Assembly (NCBI RefSeq): GCF_902825145.1
Contig: NZ_CADEAD010000001.1
Coordinates: forward strand, 186,001 to 250,000
From: Bartonella phoceensis
Lineage (GTDB): Bacteria > Pseudomonadota > Alphaproteobacteria > Rhizobiales > Rhizobiaceae
DNA: 64,000 nt
Direction: 5' to 3'
Shown: positions 25,821-35,589 of the stretch, in pieces
Numbering within the stretch: the stretch's first letter is position 1
Layout of the letters: each line of letters opens with the position of its first letter
Position numbers and translations under genes: made by a program
Notes under the pieces: generated by a model
What the model was told of the DNA's origin: nothing
Databases searched by the model: none
Seen by the model: the letters and a program-made list of their open reading frames with translations, nothing else

Positions 25821-26184
25821 GTTTCGGCATCATCTCCACAATAGAAATGGTTGGTGCAAGTTCCGATGGGCTTATTGATGAGGATGAATTAATTGAAGCC
25901 AAATGCTCATAAGAAACTATTTACTTTTGTTTTTTTTAATAATCAGATCAAACTTGAATATATCACGCAAATACAATTCCATATGATATGTACGGGGCGC
26001 AATTCGTGTGATTTTTTAAGTTATAATCCACAATTAGTAAATAGATCAGCATATTTGTGTCTCAATATTCAGCAAGTTTACCGTGATGATGAACAAATTG
26101 AATAGATCAATAAAGCTGTCGAGATATTCTTAGAGGAAAGACAAGATATGAAGCAGATCTTGACACAAGCTGCTTGGGGTGCTC
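25821..26184 (+). pseudogene. Ruined YqaJ exonuclease (3' part)
   Basis: Matches residues ~85-207 of the intact exonuclease at 4918-5541. Broken frames read TIEMVGASSDGLIDEDELIE, AKCS, then YITQIQFHMICTGRNSCDFL, SYNPQLVNRSAYLCLNIQ and DDEQIE. GASPDG has become GASSDG and EVKCP has become EAKCS before a stop. There are at least two frameshifts. The ERF gene and the 5' end are missing. Confidence 0.8.
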
Positions 26185-26240
26185 TTTCCTCCCAGCACTT
26201 CCGCCCATTTACGTAATATAAAAAAGTAAAAGGTAATAAG

Positions 26241-26443
26241 ATGATATTTGATGATAGCGATAGATATGTAACGACACGTGAATGTGCACAGCTTTTTAAT
26301 GTATAAACAACAACGATTCGCAATTGAGTGCTTCAAGGATAGGTTCCTCAACCCTATAAGCTAGGAAGAGCAGTAAGATGGAGAAAAAAGAGACTCTAAC
26401 CTTTATTTCAAAGCAAAATACGGAGCCAAGAACAACAAATTAA
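26241..26443 (+). pseudogene. Ruined excisionase-like gene
   Basis: Copy of the gene at 5615-5818. It keeps ATG and MIFDDSDRYVTTRECAQLF, then has TAA in place of a Ser codon (FNV-stop), a TGA in place of the Trp codon of RNWV, and is one base shorter overall. Its flanking AGGTGGTCT repeats remain. Confidence 0.85.
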
Positions 26444-26465
26444 GTAAAATTATATAAACCGCAAG

Positions 26466-26486
26466 AGGTGGTCTAAAAGGTGGTCT
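26466..26486 (+). promoter_or_regulatory. AGGTGGTCT direct repeats, tRNA-Phe copy
   Basis: AGGTGGTCT at 26466-26474 and 26478-26486, equal in sequence and spacing to the pair at 5841-5861. Confidence 0.5.
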
Positions 26487-26556
26487 TAAAATCGCTGTTT
26501 AAATAAAAATTAAATAAAAAATCTGTATATTTCAATATGTTAAATAGAAAAAACGG

Positions 26557-26629
<73 letters not shown>

Positions 26630-27043
26630 ACGTTTCACAAAACACGTGAAACGTGTGCGGTTATAACATTAAAATTTTTCCTGTCCAGCCATCAGAAGCA
26701 AAATAATTGATTTTTTATAAGTTTATCTCCGTATTCTAGATAATTATAATGGTCCTTTCCATAAAATAAACTTGATAGGTATATTATGATACGTTACTGT
26801 ATCTTTATCAAAATGCCAAAATGCTGGTTTACCGTGGTGACGAAACGAGGAAATCTTTTTAAAGGATTAATACGATAAGCATACTTAAGGGGGGTATTTT
26901 TTACAAGGTTTCCATGTATTTTAAGCTTACGAAATAAATAGAAAACATTTTTGATTTTTGTATTAAAGGGACTATTGGCTTCAGTCTTTATAATAACTCG
27001 TTTTTCTTTAAAGAAAGACAAGCCGTCTAAAAGGGGAGAAATA
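26630..27043 (+). other. Intergenic, tRNA-Phe to serC
   Basis: About 410 bp. An inverted repeat CGTTTCAC...GTGAAACG lies at 26631-26653, just upstream of the tRNA as transcribed. The rest holds the serC promoter, which I could not define. Confidence 0.45.
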
Positions 27044-28207
27044 ATGATAATGTTACAAAAACCAAGTTGTCGTCCAAATAATCCTAATTTTTCTTCAGGG
27101 CCTTGTAGCAAACGACCTGGCTGGACTCCTGAAGTCCTTAAAAATGCATTAGTTGGGCGCTCGCATAGATCGAAAGAAGCAGAATTAAAACTGGCTGAAG
27201 TTATTAATTTAACCCGTGAGATTCTTGAGGTTCCTTCTGGTCATTATATAGGAATTATGCCAGGTTCAGATACCGGTGCTGTTGAAGCTTCTCTATGGTC
27301 TTTATTAGGGGAGCGTGGCATTGATATGGCGGCGTGGGAAAGTTTTGGATTTGGGTGGAATAAAGATGTGGTCGAGCAATTAAAACTTTCTGATGTGCGT
27401 CGTTTTGAAGCCCCATATGGTGAAATGCCCGATCTAACCCAACTTAATTTTGATCGTGATGTTGTTTTTACATGGAATGGGACAACTTCTGGTGTGTGTA
27501 TTCCTAATGCGGATTTCATTCCGGATAAGCGGTCAGGATTGACCATTTGTGATGCGACATCAGCGGCTTTCGCGCAATATCTTGATTTTTCAAAATTGGA
27601 TGTTGTTACTTTTTCGTGGCAAAAAGTTTTAGGAGGTGAAGCAGCACATGGTATGGTGATTTTAAGTCCTCGTGCTGTTGAGAGGCTTGAGAATCATATT
27701 TCATCTTGGCCTATGCCTCAACTTTTCTGTATGACAAAAAATGGAAAATTGAATGAAGATATTTTTAAAGGAAAGATAATCAATACGCCTTCTATGCTTT
27801 GTGTTGAGGATTTTCTTGACGCATTGAAGTGGGCAAAGTCTCTAGGAGGTGCGGCGGCGTTAAGAGCACGGGTTGAGAAGAACTTTTCTGTACTTGATGC
27901 TTTTGTTCGTAAAACACCATGGTTAGAATATTTGGCAAAAGATCCTGAAGTGCGTTCTAACACATCTATTTGTTTAGATATTGTGGATCCAGTAATTACT
28001 GCTTTGGATATTGAAAAGCGGATATCTTTTATAAAAGCGATAGTGAATCGTCTTGATGAAGAAGAGGTTGCTTATGATATCAATTCGTATCGAGATGCTC
28101 CTCCGGGACTTCGGATTTGGACAGGTATAACAGTTGAAGCTTCAGATCTCGAAATTTTAACGCAATGGCTTGAATGGGCATTTCAGATTGAAAAAGCACG
28201 ACTTTAA
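27044..28207 (+). CDS. serC: Phosphoserine aminotransferase
   Basis: A 387-residue PLP enzyme of the alphaproteobacterial SerC type, converting 3-phosphohydroxypyruvate and glutamate to phosphoserine in serine synthesis (and possibly acting in PLP synthesis). AGGGGAG before ATG 27044 fixes the start, far inside the longer frame beginning at 26951. Features: NFSSGPCSKRPGW at the N-terminus, GIMPGSDTGAVEASLWSLLG, TWNGTTSGVCIP, and the PLP Lys in FSWQKVLGGEAAHG. The partner serA is not adjacent; the next gene is purA after a 400-bp gap. Confidence 0.9.
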   Translation: MIMLQKPSCRPNNPNFSSGPCSKRPGWTPEVLKNALVGRSHRSKEAELKLAEVINLTREILEVPSGHYIGIMPGSDTGAVEASLWSLLGERGIDMAAWESFGFGWNKDVVEQLKLSDVRRFEAPYGEMPDLTQLNFDRDVVFTWNGTTSGVCIPNADFIPDKRSGLTICDATSAAFAQYLDFSKLDVVTFSWQKVLGGEAAHGMVILSPRAVERLENHISSWPMPQLFCMTKNGKLNEDIFKGKIINTPSMLCVEDFLDALKWAKSLGGAAALRARVEKNFSVLDAFVRKTPWLEYLAKDPEVRSNTSICLDIVDPVITALDIEKRISFIKAIVNRLDEEEVAYDINSYRDAPPGLRIWTGITVEASDLEILTQWLEWAFQIEKARL

Positions 28208-28608
28208 GGTGCTGTTAGCAATTTTTATAACGTATTTTTCTAGAAAAAAAGAATATGGCAGATTGTGATGATCTTTCGTATTCTTGTATCAGATAAATAA
28301 TCTTTTAAAATCCTGTACAGATTACAAAATTTACGAGGAATTATAAAAGGTTTGTCAGATGTTGGTTAAAGCAACAACCAAAAGCTCTAAATGTTTTTAC
28401 TTTTTACGGCAAAAATGATGGATTAAGAATAGGGGTATATTTTATATCCTAGAGATTGTTTGCCTTTGTTATCATGTTTGAAGTTTTAATCACTTTAGGA
28501 TTGGGAAAAAGCTGAAATGAAGAGTCGCACTTGCTGTAAGGTTTCGTTATAAGGAAATATTTGTTTTTGAATGCTGGTTTTATTTGACCAAATACGACGG
28601 AGAAGGTT
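28208..28608 (+). other. Intergenic, serC to purA
   Basis: About 400 bp without a gene or recognisable serA remnant. It should hold the serC terminator and the purA promoter; no strong hairpin was found. Confidence 0.45.
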
Positions 28609-29898
28609 ATGGCCAATGTAGTAGTTGTTGGTACACAATGGGGCGATGAAGGCAAAGGTAAAATTGTAGATTGGTTATCTGAGCGGGCAGATATCGTAGT
28701 GAGATATCAGGGTGGTCATAACGCAGGACATACATTAGTTGTTGATGGAATGAGTTATAAATTATCGCTTTTACCATCTGGTTTAGTGCGTGGAAAGTTG
28801 TCGATTATCGGGAATGGTGTTGTCGTTGATCCCCATCATTTTGTAGCAGAATTGAAAAAACTACGTGACCAGGGTGTGAAAATTACACCAGAAACTTTAC
28901 GTGTTGCTGAAAATGCTCCATTGATTCTTTCTTTGCATCGTGATCTTGATGCAACGCGTGAAAGTGGTTTTTCCGGTTTAAAAATTGGTACGACAAAGCG
29001 TGGTATTGGTCCAGCTTATGAGGATAAGGTGGGACGTCGTGCTATCCGCGTGATGGATTTAGCGGAAGCTGATACACTGATGACTAAGATCAAGCGGCTT
29101 TTGCAACATCATAATGCTTTACGTCGTGGTATGGGAGTTGCAGAGATTGATTCTCAAGCGCTTTATGATGAATTAATGCAAGTAGCCGATGAAATTTTAC
29201 CCTTTATGGATTGTACGTGGCGCCTTTTAGATGAAAGTAACCGGATGGGAAAGCATGTTCTTTTTGAAGGTGCACAAGGTGCTTTACTAGATAATGATTT
29301 TGGGACTTATCCTTATGTAACGTCATCCAATACAGTTGCTGGACAGGCATGTACTGGTTCAGGTATGGGGTCTGGATCAATCCATTATGTTTTGGGTATT
29401 GCAAAAGCTTATACAACACGTGTTGGAGAAGGGCCATTCCCGACAGAGCAGATAAATGATATTGGTGAGTTTCTTGGGATGCGTGGCAAAGAATTTGGCG
29501 TTGTGACTGGACGAAAGCGTAGATGTGGTTGGTTTGATGCTGTTTTGGTACGTCAAATGGTAACGATTTGTGGTGTTCAGGGTATAGCATTGACAAAACT
29601 TGATGTTTTAGATGGTGTGGATGAAATTAAGATCTGTATTGGCTATGAGCTTGATGGTAAAAGAATTGATTATTTACCCTCTTCGATGGGCGCACAAGCG
29701 CGTGTGAATCCCATTTATGAGACACTGGAAGGTTGGAGGGAAGCAACAGCACATGCATTGAGTTGGGAAGATTTACCAGTGCAGGCTATTAAATATATAC
29801 GCTATATTGAAGAACAGATTGGTACGCAGGTAGCTTTATTATCTACAAGCCCTGAGCGTGAAGATACTATTCTTATTACTGATCCTTTTGCAAATTAA
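28609..29898 (+). CDS. purA: Adenylosuccinate synthetase
   Basis: A 429-residue cytoplasmic enzyme making adenylosuccinate from IMP, aspartate and GTP, the first step from IMP to AMP. The N-terminal GTP/IMP loop QWGDEGKGK (residues 10-18) holds the catalytic Asp; the catalytic His is in GGHNAGHT. Other marks: [25 protein letters not shown] and [12 protein letters not shown]. Length is normal and GAGAAGG gives a good ribosome site. Confidence 0.97.
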   Translation: MANVVVVGTQWGDEGKGKIVDWLSERADIVVRYQGGHNAGHTLVVDGMSYKLSLLPSGLVRGKLSIIGNGVVVDPHHFVAELKKLRDQGVKITPETLRVAENAPLILSLHRDLDATRESGFSGLKIGTTKRGIGPAYEDKVGRRAIRVMDLAEADTLMTKIKRLLQHHNALRRGMGVAEIDSQALYDELMQVADEILPFMDCTWRLLDESNRMGKHVLFEGAQGALLDNDFGTYPYVTSSNTVAGQACTGSGMGSGSIHYVLGIAKAYTTRVGEGPFPTEQINDIGEFLGMRGKEFGVVTGRKRRCGWFDAVLVRQMVTICGVQGIALTKLDVLDGVDEIKICIGYELDGKRIDYLPSSMGAQARVNPIYETLEGWREATAHALSWEDLPVQAIKYIRYIEEQIGTQVALLSTSPEREDTILITDPFAN

Positions 29899-30131
29899 TA
29901 TTTATTTTGAGATTTTCGTACAAGTTCTCGGTTTATTTTTCGTGTTTTTATGAAGAGAGAGGTTAAGAGTGGGTGAGAGAAAGATACAAAAGAGCATTGT
30001 TTATTTTTTTATATTCATTTTAAAATATCATGATAATTGTATCAATATAAATGACAATCGATTTAGAAGGCTAAAATAAAATTATTTTGAGCCTTACGGC
30101 TGGGACTTCTTTTCTCAGTTTGAGAAAGATT

Positions 30132-31526
30132 ATGAAGGATATGGTAGATTTCGTTGGAATCTTAAAGAAAGCAATCAATGCGCAAAGTAATGTCACATTA
30201 CAAGTGCGTAAGCGGATTTATAAACGAGCTATCGAAACACTAGAACATCAGTTTGTAGTAGCGACAGTACCACAAGCAATGGCAGACGAGCAAAGGAAGA
30301 TTTTGCAAAGTGCTATTGTAACTGTTGAAGAGGAATATTTAGCTGTTGAAAAGAATTTACTTTCTTCAGTTATTGGATGGAAACCTACAAGTATAGTTGA
30401 AAGTGATAAGCATACACGAAGTTCTATATTGTTACAAAGTAATGCATTTTCAAAGAACAATACTGTGTTTAAAGAGTCTCGTATACTAGAGCTGCCGGAT
30501 GCTGAGCCTGTCAATATGCAAGCTTATTTGAATTCTCAACATGCTAACAATAATATATTAAAAACTTCTCCTTCATTTGCTTCTTCGCAAGGAGATAATC
30601 CATATATTGTTTCGCATATTTTTTCTCAAGCTATGCGTCGTGCTAATCGATCGTCGGTGCAAAAGCATGTTATTATAAGTGCTGCTGTTCTTGCCAGTTT
30701 TGTTATCTTAACTGTTGGCGTTTTTTTTATTTGTGGACGTGTATTTTTATCGAATGACCATCAGTTTCTGGGGAAAAATCAGCAAATTTCTCAACCATTA
30801 CCAAAGGCACTTTCGGTTAACAGAAAGTTAGCGAAACGCTTATTAGAAGATGGAAGCGAAATTGATGTCGGTTTAGACCAAACAGCAGATTCTTCAAATG
30901 AAGAAGGAACCTCAGAAATTGTGGGCAGCAATTCGCAGTTAATTGAACAGTTGGGTGAAGCTATCTTTTATCAAGCGCGTACAAATTATTATGCAGAAAA
31001 AGTGGCAACAGGCAGCGCTCGTTGGACGCTTATAAAAGAATCTCATGTGAAGGGTGCTCCAGAAGAATTAGCTATACAAGGTGATATAAAAATTCCAGAT
31101 GAAGGGGTGTCATTACGGCTTATTTTACGTCGTAATACCGATGTGTCTTTTCCTGCTGCATATGTTATGGATCTTATTTTTATTCTTTCTGATAAATTTT
31201 CAGGTCAAGCTATAAGCAATGTTAAAGCATTAACTTTTAAAGCAAGTGAACACTCCATTGGGCAATCTTTAGCAAGAACTGTTGCAGCAAAGATTAGCGA
31301 TGATTTTTTTCTTGTTGCATTGAGTGGAAATCGTCCATTTCTTAACCGGAATTTACAATTAATGCGGGAATTAGATTGGATGCGTTTGATATTAACAGAC
31401 AAAAACGGACGTATCAACGAATTAACTTTTGCAAAAGGGCCAACAGGTGAGTCTATTTTCAATAAAGTTATTGGACAATGGCTTGCACAACCAGAAAAGT
31501 TAACAGTTCTTGGTCAGAAAAAATAA
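30132..31526 (+). CDS. Conserved-type membrane-anchored protein of unknown function
   Basis: A 464-residue protein. The N-terminal ~90 residues are helical (MVDFVGILKKAINAQSNVTL, VRKRIYKRAIETLEHQF) and a single membrane helix is near residues 180-205 (HVIISAAVLASFVILTVGVFF). The C-terminal half is soluble and Leu/Ser-rich (RWTLIKESHVKGAPEELAIQ, LRLILRRNTDVSFPAAYVMD). I recall similarly built unknown proteins in Rhizobiales, but no function. ATG 30132 is preferred to a TTG at 30087. It stands alone between purA and the convergent rpoH, followed by a hairpin at 31547-31586. Confidence 0.65.
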   Translation: MKDMVDFVGILKKAINAQSNVTLQVRKRIYKRAIETLEHQFVVATVPQAMADEQRKILQSAIVTVEEEYLAVEKNLLSSVIGWKPTSIVESDKHTRSSILLQSNAFSKNNTVFKESRILELPDAEPVNMQAYLNSQHANNNILKTSPSFASSQGDNPYIVSHIFSQAMRRANRSSVQKHVIISAAVLASFVILTVGVFFICGRVFLSNDHQFLGKNQQISQPLPKALSVNRKLAKRLLEDGSEIDVGLDQTADSSNEEGTSEIVGSNSQLIEQLGEAIFYQARTNYYAEKVATGSARWTLIKESHVKGAPEELAIQGDIKIPDEGVSLRLILRRNTDVSFPAAYVMDLIFILSDKFSGQAISNVKALTFKASEHSIGQSLARTVAAKISDDFFLVALSGNRPFLNRNLQLMRELDWMRLILTDKNGRINELTFAKGPTGESIFNKVIGQWLAQPEKLTVLGQKK

Positions 31527-31546
31527 AGTGCCAATACAGGTGAGAT

Positions 31547-31586
31547 AAAAGGCTATACAAAGTTTCAAGAATCAAAAAGCCTTTTT
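31547..31586 (+). terminator. Candidate terminator
   Basis: AAAAGGCT (31547-31554) can pair with AGCCTTTT (31578-31585) followed by another T. The loop is long (23 bases), so efficiency is uncertain. The symmetry would allow bidirectional use with the convergent rpoH. Confidence 0.45.
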
Positions 31587-31697
31587 ATAAATCAATTCAA
31601 GCGTATGAAGCCAAAACACACGCGATTTACTCTTATTTTAGAAATGCACGCAAACAATTGACTTTATACTTATTTTTCAGGCTCTAAAGTTCTACAC

Positions 31698-32576
31698 TTA
31701 ACTTTGAGATAAAGCGGATACTTTAATAAAGTTTTGTACTTTTTCAAATGCACGCATCTCAATTTGTCTTACACGTTCCCGACTGATATCAAATTCGCTT
31801 GAAAGTTCTTCTAATGTCAGTGGTCTATCGCTTAAGCGACGTGCTTTGAATATACGCTTCTCACGTTCATTCAGGTTATCCATGGCATTTACAAGCATAG
31901 AACGACGGTTTTCCAATTCACTTTGTTCAATCAAAGCTTGTTCTTGATTGTCCGAATCATCCACCAACCAATCTTGCAATTCGCCGTTTTCACCTGCTTT
32001 TGTGCGAAGAGGCGCATTGAGTGAAGTGTCACCCCCAAGTCGACGGTTCATTGAGACAACCTCATCTTCAGTCACATTTAACTTTGTTGCAATTTCTTGC
32101 ACTTGCTCTGCGTTAAGATCGCCACCGTCAAACGCTTGAAGTCTGCTTTTTAACTTGCGAAGATTGAAAAACAAGCGTTTTTGATTGGCGGTTGTTCCTA
32201 TTTTCACCAAACTCCAAGACCGCAACACATATTCTTGAATCGATGCTTTAATCCACCATATAGCATAGGTTGCAAGACGAAAACCACGTTCTGGTTCAAA
32301 ACGCTTAACAGCTTGCATAAGCCCAACATTTCCTTCAGAGATAACTTCCCCGATGGGTAGTCCGTAGCCTCGATATCCCATCGCGATTTTAGCTACAAGA
32401 CGCAGGTGACTGGTCACCAATTTATGTGCAGCTTTCAAATCATTATGTTTACGATAACGCTGCGCCAACATATATTCTTCCTTCGGCTCCAGCATTGGAA
32501 AACGACGCACTTCCTCTAGGTAACGATTCAACCCCCCGTCACTCGTCGTCACTGATAGTAAATTCATATGGGCCAT
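31698..32576 (-). CDS. rpoH: Heat-shock sigma factor RpoH (sigma-32)
   Basis: A 292-residue sigma-70 family factor of the RpoH group. AGGAGGG before ATG 32576 fixes the start. Region 2 shows ISEGNVGLMQAVKRFEPERG and RLATYAIWWIKASIQEYVLR; the RpoH box is QKRLFFNLRKLK; region 4 ends with SDRPLTLEELSSEFDISRER and VRQIEMRAFEKV. It directs transcription of heat-shock genes. The rluD gene lies 148 bp upstream on the same strand, a neighbourhood common in Rhizobiales. Confidence 0.96.
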   Translation of the reverse strand: MAHMNLLSVTTSDGGLNRYLEEVRRFPMLEPKEEYMLAQRYRKHNDLKAAHKLVTSHLRLVAKIAMGYRGYGLPIGEVISEGNVGLMQAVKRFEPERGFRLATYAIWWIKASIQEYVLRSWSLVKIGTTANQKRLFFNLRKLKSRLQAFDGGDLNAEQVQEIATKLNVTEDEVVSMNRRLGGDTSLNAPLRTKAGENGELQDWLVDDSDNQEQALIEQSELENRRSMLVNAMDNLNEREKRIFKARRLSDRPLTLEELSSEFDISRERVRQIEMRAFEKVQNFIKVSALSQS

Positions 32577-32723
32577 ATAGCACCCTCCTTTTATGTGAAT
32601 TCCCTTATAAGGCAAATTCTATTTCTAGATATTATAACATCTCTCCGACCTTATCCTAACATAATTTTCAATTTTGTTCAAAAAGAGATATTTTATTGTG
32701 AAATCCTGAAAAGGTTAAAAGTT

Positions 32724-33728
32724 TCAATTTATTTTTTTTAAATGTTCGATAAGTTTAGCCATGTCTTGAGGAAGAGGTGAAGAAAAAGACATAATTTTAT
32801 TTGTAACGGGATGTTCAAATGTTAGGCTGGCGGCATGGAGCGCTTGCCGGTTGAGTTGCTCGATTGCATTTTTGATGATGGGATGAAGTGTGTTCGTTTT
32901 TGTTTTAAAAGCGTTACCATAAACACTATCACCTATAAGTGGATGCCCGATATGCGCCATGTGAACACGGATTTGATGAGTGCGTCCAGTTTCCAAACGG
33001 CATTCTAGAAGGCTAGCAACAGATGTTGTATCTGCATGAGTTCCATATTTTTCTAAAAGAGAAAAATGTGTAACAGCATGGCGAGCATGAGGATGTTGGC
33101 TCTGGATGACAGTTTGCTTTGTTCGGTTATGGGGAGAACGGCCAAGGGACGCATCAATTGTCCAACCATTACGGTGAGGTGTCCCCCAAATCAGGGCATG
33201 ATAACGTCGATCTAATGCGCTGGTACGTCCATGATCAGAAAATTGGGCACTGAGGCTTTTATGAGCAAGGTCATTTTTGGCAACGACCATGACTCCACTG
33301 GTATTTTTATCAAGACGATGGACGATACCAGGGCGCTTAACACCACCGATACCAGACAAATTATTACCACAGTGATGAATAAGGGCATTTACTAATGTTC
33401 CCGTCCAATTTCCATTGCCAGGATGAACAACGAGACCAGCAGGTTTATTAATGACAATGATATGATCATCTTCAAAGAAAATATCCAATGCAATAGCTTC
33501 ACCGATGGGTTTTGCATCACGAAGAGCAGGTATTGTTAATTCGATAATTTGATTAGGTTTTAATTTTGTTTTTGGCTCTTTTATAAGTTGACCATCAACT
33601 TTAAGATAACCTTCACGGATAAGGGCTTGCAGACGTGAACGCGACAACGCATTATGATACTGTTTAACAAGCCACTGATCGAGTCTTTGCCCAAGAGCAC
33701 CTTTATCCGTTATTTGCTGTGTTATCAT
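32724..33728 (-). CDS. rluD: 23S rRNA pseudouridine synthase, RluD type
   Basis: A 334-residue RluA/RluD family enzyme. An N-terminal S4 RNA-binding domain (LGQRLDQWLVKQYHNALSRS, LIREGYLKVDG) is followed by the catalytic domain with NKPAGLVVHPG and the active-site Asp in IVHRLDKNTSGVMVVAK; then CRLETGRTHQIRVHMAHIGH. RluD modifies helix 69 of 23S rRNA. The length suits RluD, and its place beside rpoH supports this over the RluC paralogue. Confidence 0.9.
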   Translation of the reverse strand: MITQQITDKGALGQRLDQWLVKQYHNALSRSRLQALIREGYLKVDGQLIKEPKTKLKPNQIIELTIPALRDAKPIGEAIALDIFFEDDHIIVINKPAGLVVHPGNGNWTGTLVNALIHHCGNNLSGIGGVKRPGIVHRLDKNTSGVMVVAKNDLAHKSLSAQFSDHGRTSALDRRYHALIWGTPHRNGWTIDASLGRSPHNRTKQTVIQSQHPHARHAVTHFSLLEKYGTHADTTSVASLLECRLETGRTHQIRVHMAHIGHPLIGDSVYGNAFKTKTNTLHPIIKNAIEQLNRQALHAASLTFEHPVTNKIMSFSSPLPQDMAKLIEHLKKIN

Positions 33729-33760
33729 ATAATTCTTATTAAGTTTTTTATAAAACTCTT

Positions 33761-35191
33761 TTACCAGTATGAAATTGCTTTGGTATCAAGGAATTCTTTA
33801 ATTCCCCAGAGACCACCCTCACGGGCACGTCCAGAAAATTTCACGCCTCCAAAGTAACTACCAGCGGGTAATCCACGATCGTTAACTTCTACCATACCAG
33901 ACAATACTTGCGCAGCAATGCGGCGACATTTGTTACGATCTTGCGATTGTATATAATTTGTAAGACCGTATTTGGTATCATTGGCTAAGGCTACGGCTTC
34001 ATCTTCTGTATTAAAGGGAAGAATCGAGAGGACTGGACCAAAGATTTCTTCTTGAAAAATCCGCATATGAGGTTTTACACCGGCAAACACTGTTGGACGT
34101 ACATAGTAACCACGCTCCATTCCGATTGGTAAACCAGTCCCTCCTGCAACAAGAGTTGCACCTTCATCAATTCCAGATTGAATAAGATCTTGAATTTTGT
34201 CGTATTGTTGTTTTGAAGCGACTGGACCAATATGATCGCCGGTTTGGTAGTTTGGGCCCACTGATGTTTTTTTGGCAATATCTTTAGCTATTTCAATGGC
34301 TTCAGCATAAATGGTTTGTTCGACAAGCATACGTGTTGGTGCATTACAGCTTTGACCACTATTATAAAAGCAGTGTCGTACACCACGTTGAATGGCGTCT
34401 GTATCGGCATCAGCAAAGATAATATTAGCACCTTTGCCTCCAAGTTCCAGACAAACCCGTTTTAAAGTATTGCTGGCATTTTTAGAAATATCTTTTCCTG
34501 CTCTGGTTGATCCGGTAAAGCTAATCATTTCCAGATCTGGATGAGCGGAGAGGTAAGAGCCAACGCCAGCACCATCACCATTGATCAGATTAAAAACGCC
34601 AGCTGGGAGGGCAGCTTCATCTAAAATTTCAGCGAAAAGCATAGCAGAAAGAGGAGCAATTTCAGAGGGTTTTAACACCATAGTGCAACCTGCTAAGAGA
34701 GCAGGAATCACTTTAAGAGTTATCTGGTTCATAGGCCAATTCCAAGGAGTAATTAATCCTACGACACCGATAGGGTCATACTGAAGAATCGCTTGTTCGT
34801 CTCCTTGTACTAAAACCTCTTGGAATGAAAACTCTTTGTAAGCTTTGATAAAGTTGCGAATATGAAAACTTCCGGTTGCAGTCTGTGCATTGAGTGCCAT
34901 ATCAATAGGAGCTCCCATTTCCATTGAAATGGTTTTTGCCATATCACTTGAACGTTTTTCATAGATTTCTAAAATTTTTTCAACGAATCTAAGGCGCTCA
35001 CTAGGCAGAATTGTTTTCCAGGTTTGAAAGGCTAATTTAGCAGCATGAATTGCTTTATCTGCGTCTTTTGTGCTGCCAAGGCTAATAACAGCGCAAACCT
35101 CTTCTGTTGATGGATTAATAACATCTAGATCGTGAGGAGTGCTTGGGTCGTCCCATAGACCATTAATATAAAACTTTCGCTTGTTAAACAC
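33761..35191 (-). CDS. NAD(P)-dependent aldehyde dehydrogenase
   Basis: A 476-residue aldehyde dehydrogenase. Visible motifs: TPWNWPMNQITLKVIPALLA (with the substrate/cofactor Asn), KPSEIAPLSAM, FTGSTRAGK, the catalytic Glu in LELGGKGANII and the catalytic Cys in NSGQSCNAPTRM, then EIFGPVLSILPF. The substrate is unknown; the related enzymes act on simple or semi-aldehydes. It is upstream of rluD on the same strand with a 32-bp gap, so it may be co-transcribed with rluD-rpoH. Confidence 0.9.
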   Translation of the reverse strand: MFNKRKFYINGLWDDPSTPHDLDVINPSTEEVCAVISLGSTKDADKAIHAAKLAFQTWKTILPSERLRFVEKILEIYEKRSSDMAKTISMEMGAPIDMALNAQTATGSFHIRNFIKAYKEFSFQEVLVQGDEQAILQYDPIGVVGLITPWNWPMNQITLKVIPALLAGCTMVLKPSEIAPLSAMLFAEILDEAALPAGVFNLINGDGAGVGSYLSAHPDLEMISFTGSTRAGKDISKNASNTLKRVCLELGGKGANIIFADADTDAIQRGVRHCFYNSGQSCNAPTRMLVEQTIYAEAIEIAKDIAKKTSVGPNYQTGDHIGPVASKQQYDKIQDLIQSGIDEGATLVAGGTGLPIGMERGYYVRPTVFAGVKPHMRIFQEEIFGPVLSILPFNTEDEAVALANDTKYGLTNYIQSQDRNKCRRIAAQVLSGMVEVNDRGLPAGSYFGGVKFSGRAREGGLWGIKEFLDTKAISYW

Positions 35192-35589
35192 GATTCACTC
35201 CCTATTTTTATACGATTAAACTGTGTCCCATTTAAGTCCTTTTAAACAAGAATAACAAGGCTAATTTTATCAAAGGTAAAGAAACGAGTTTAGTTTTATC
35301 ACAACAAGTTTGGAGAGTTGGAAGAGTACTTCTTATACTTACTGCTTGTATTGTCTGTACTCATCACTTTTATGAAAGTGGACGAAAAGAGCATAATTAG
35401 AGACTTTTCTGTAATTTTTTATCAGAGAGTTCTTTTCACAACAGATGAAGTACAGCTATATGACATCATGAATTTTACAATTTATCCCGTATTTGTGAAG
35501 AGGGTCTCATTGAGAGGAATGACGACATTATTTTTTTATTAAAAAGTGATAGTCAGCAAAAGGTTATTAACCTTCATATTATAGTCTCT
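35192..35589 (+). other. Divergent intergenic region, ALDH to ftsK
   Basis: About 400 bp between divergent genes. A 74-codon plus-strand frame (35318-35542, TTG start) is probably incidental. No clear promoter was defined. Confidence 0.4.

Noticed and set aside
35318..35542. 74-codon frame before ftsK
   Set aside because: TTG start, no domain and no clear ribosome site; probably chance in AT-rich DNA.
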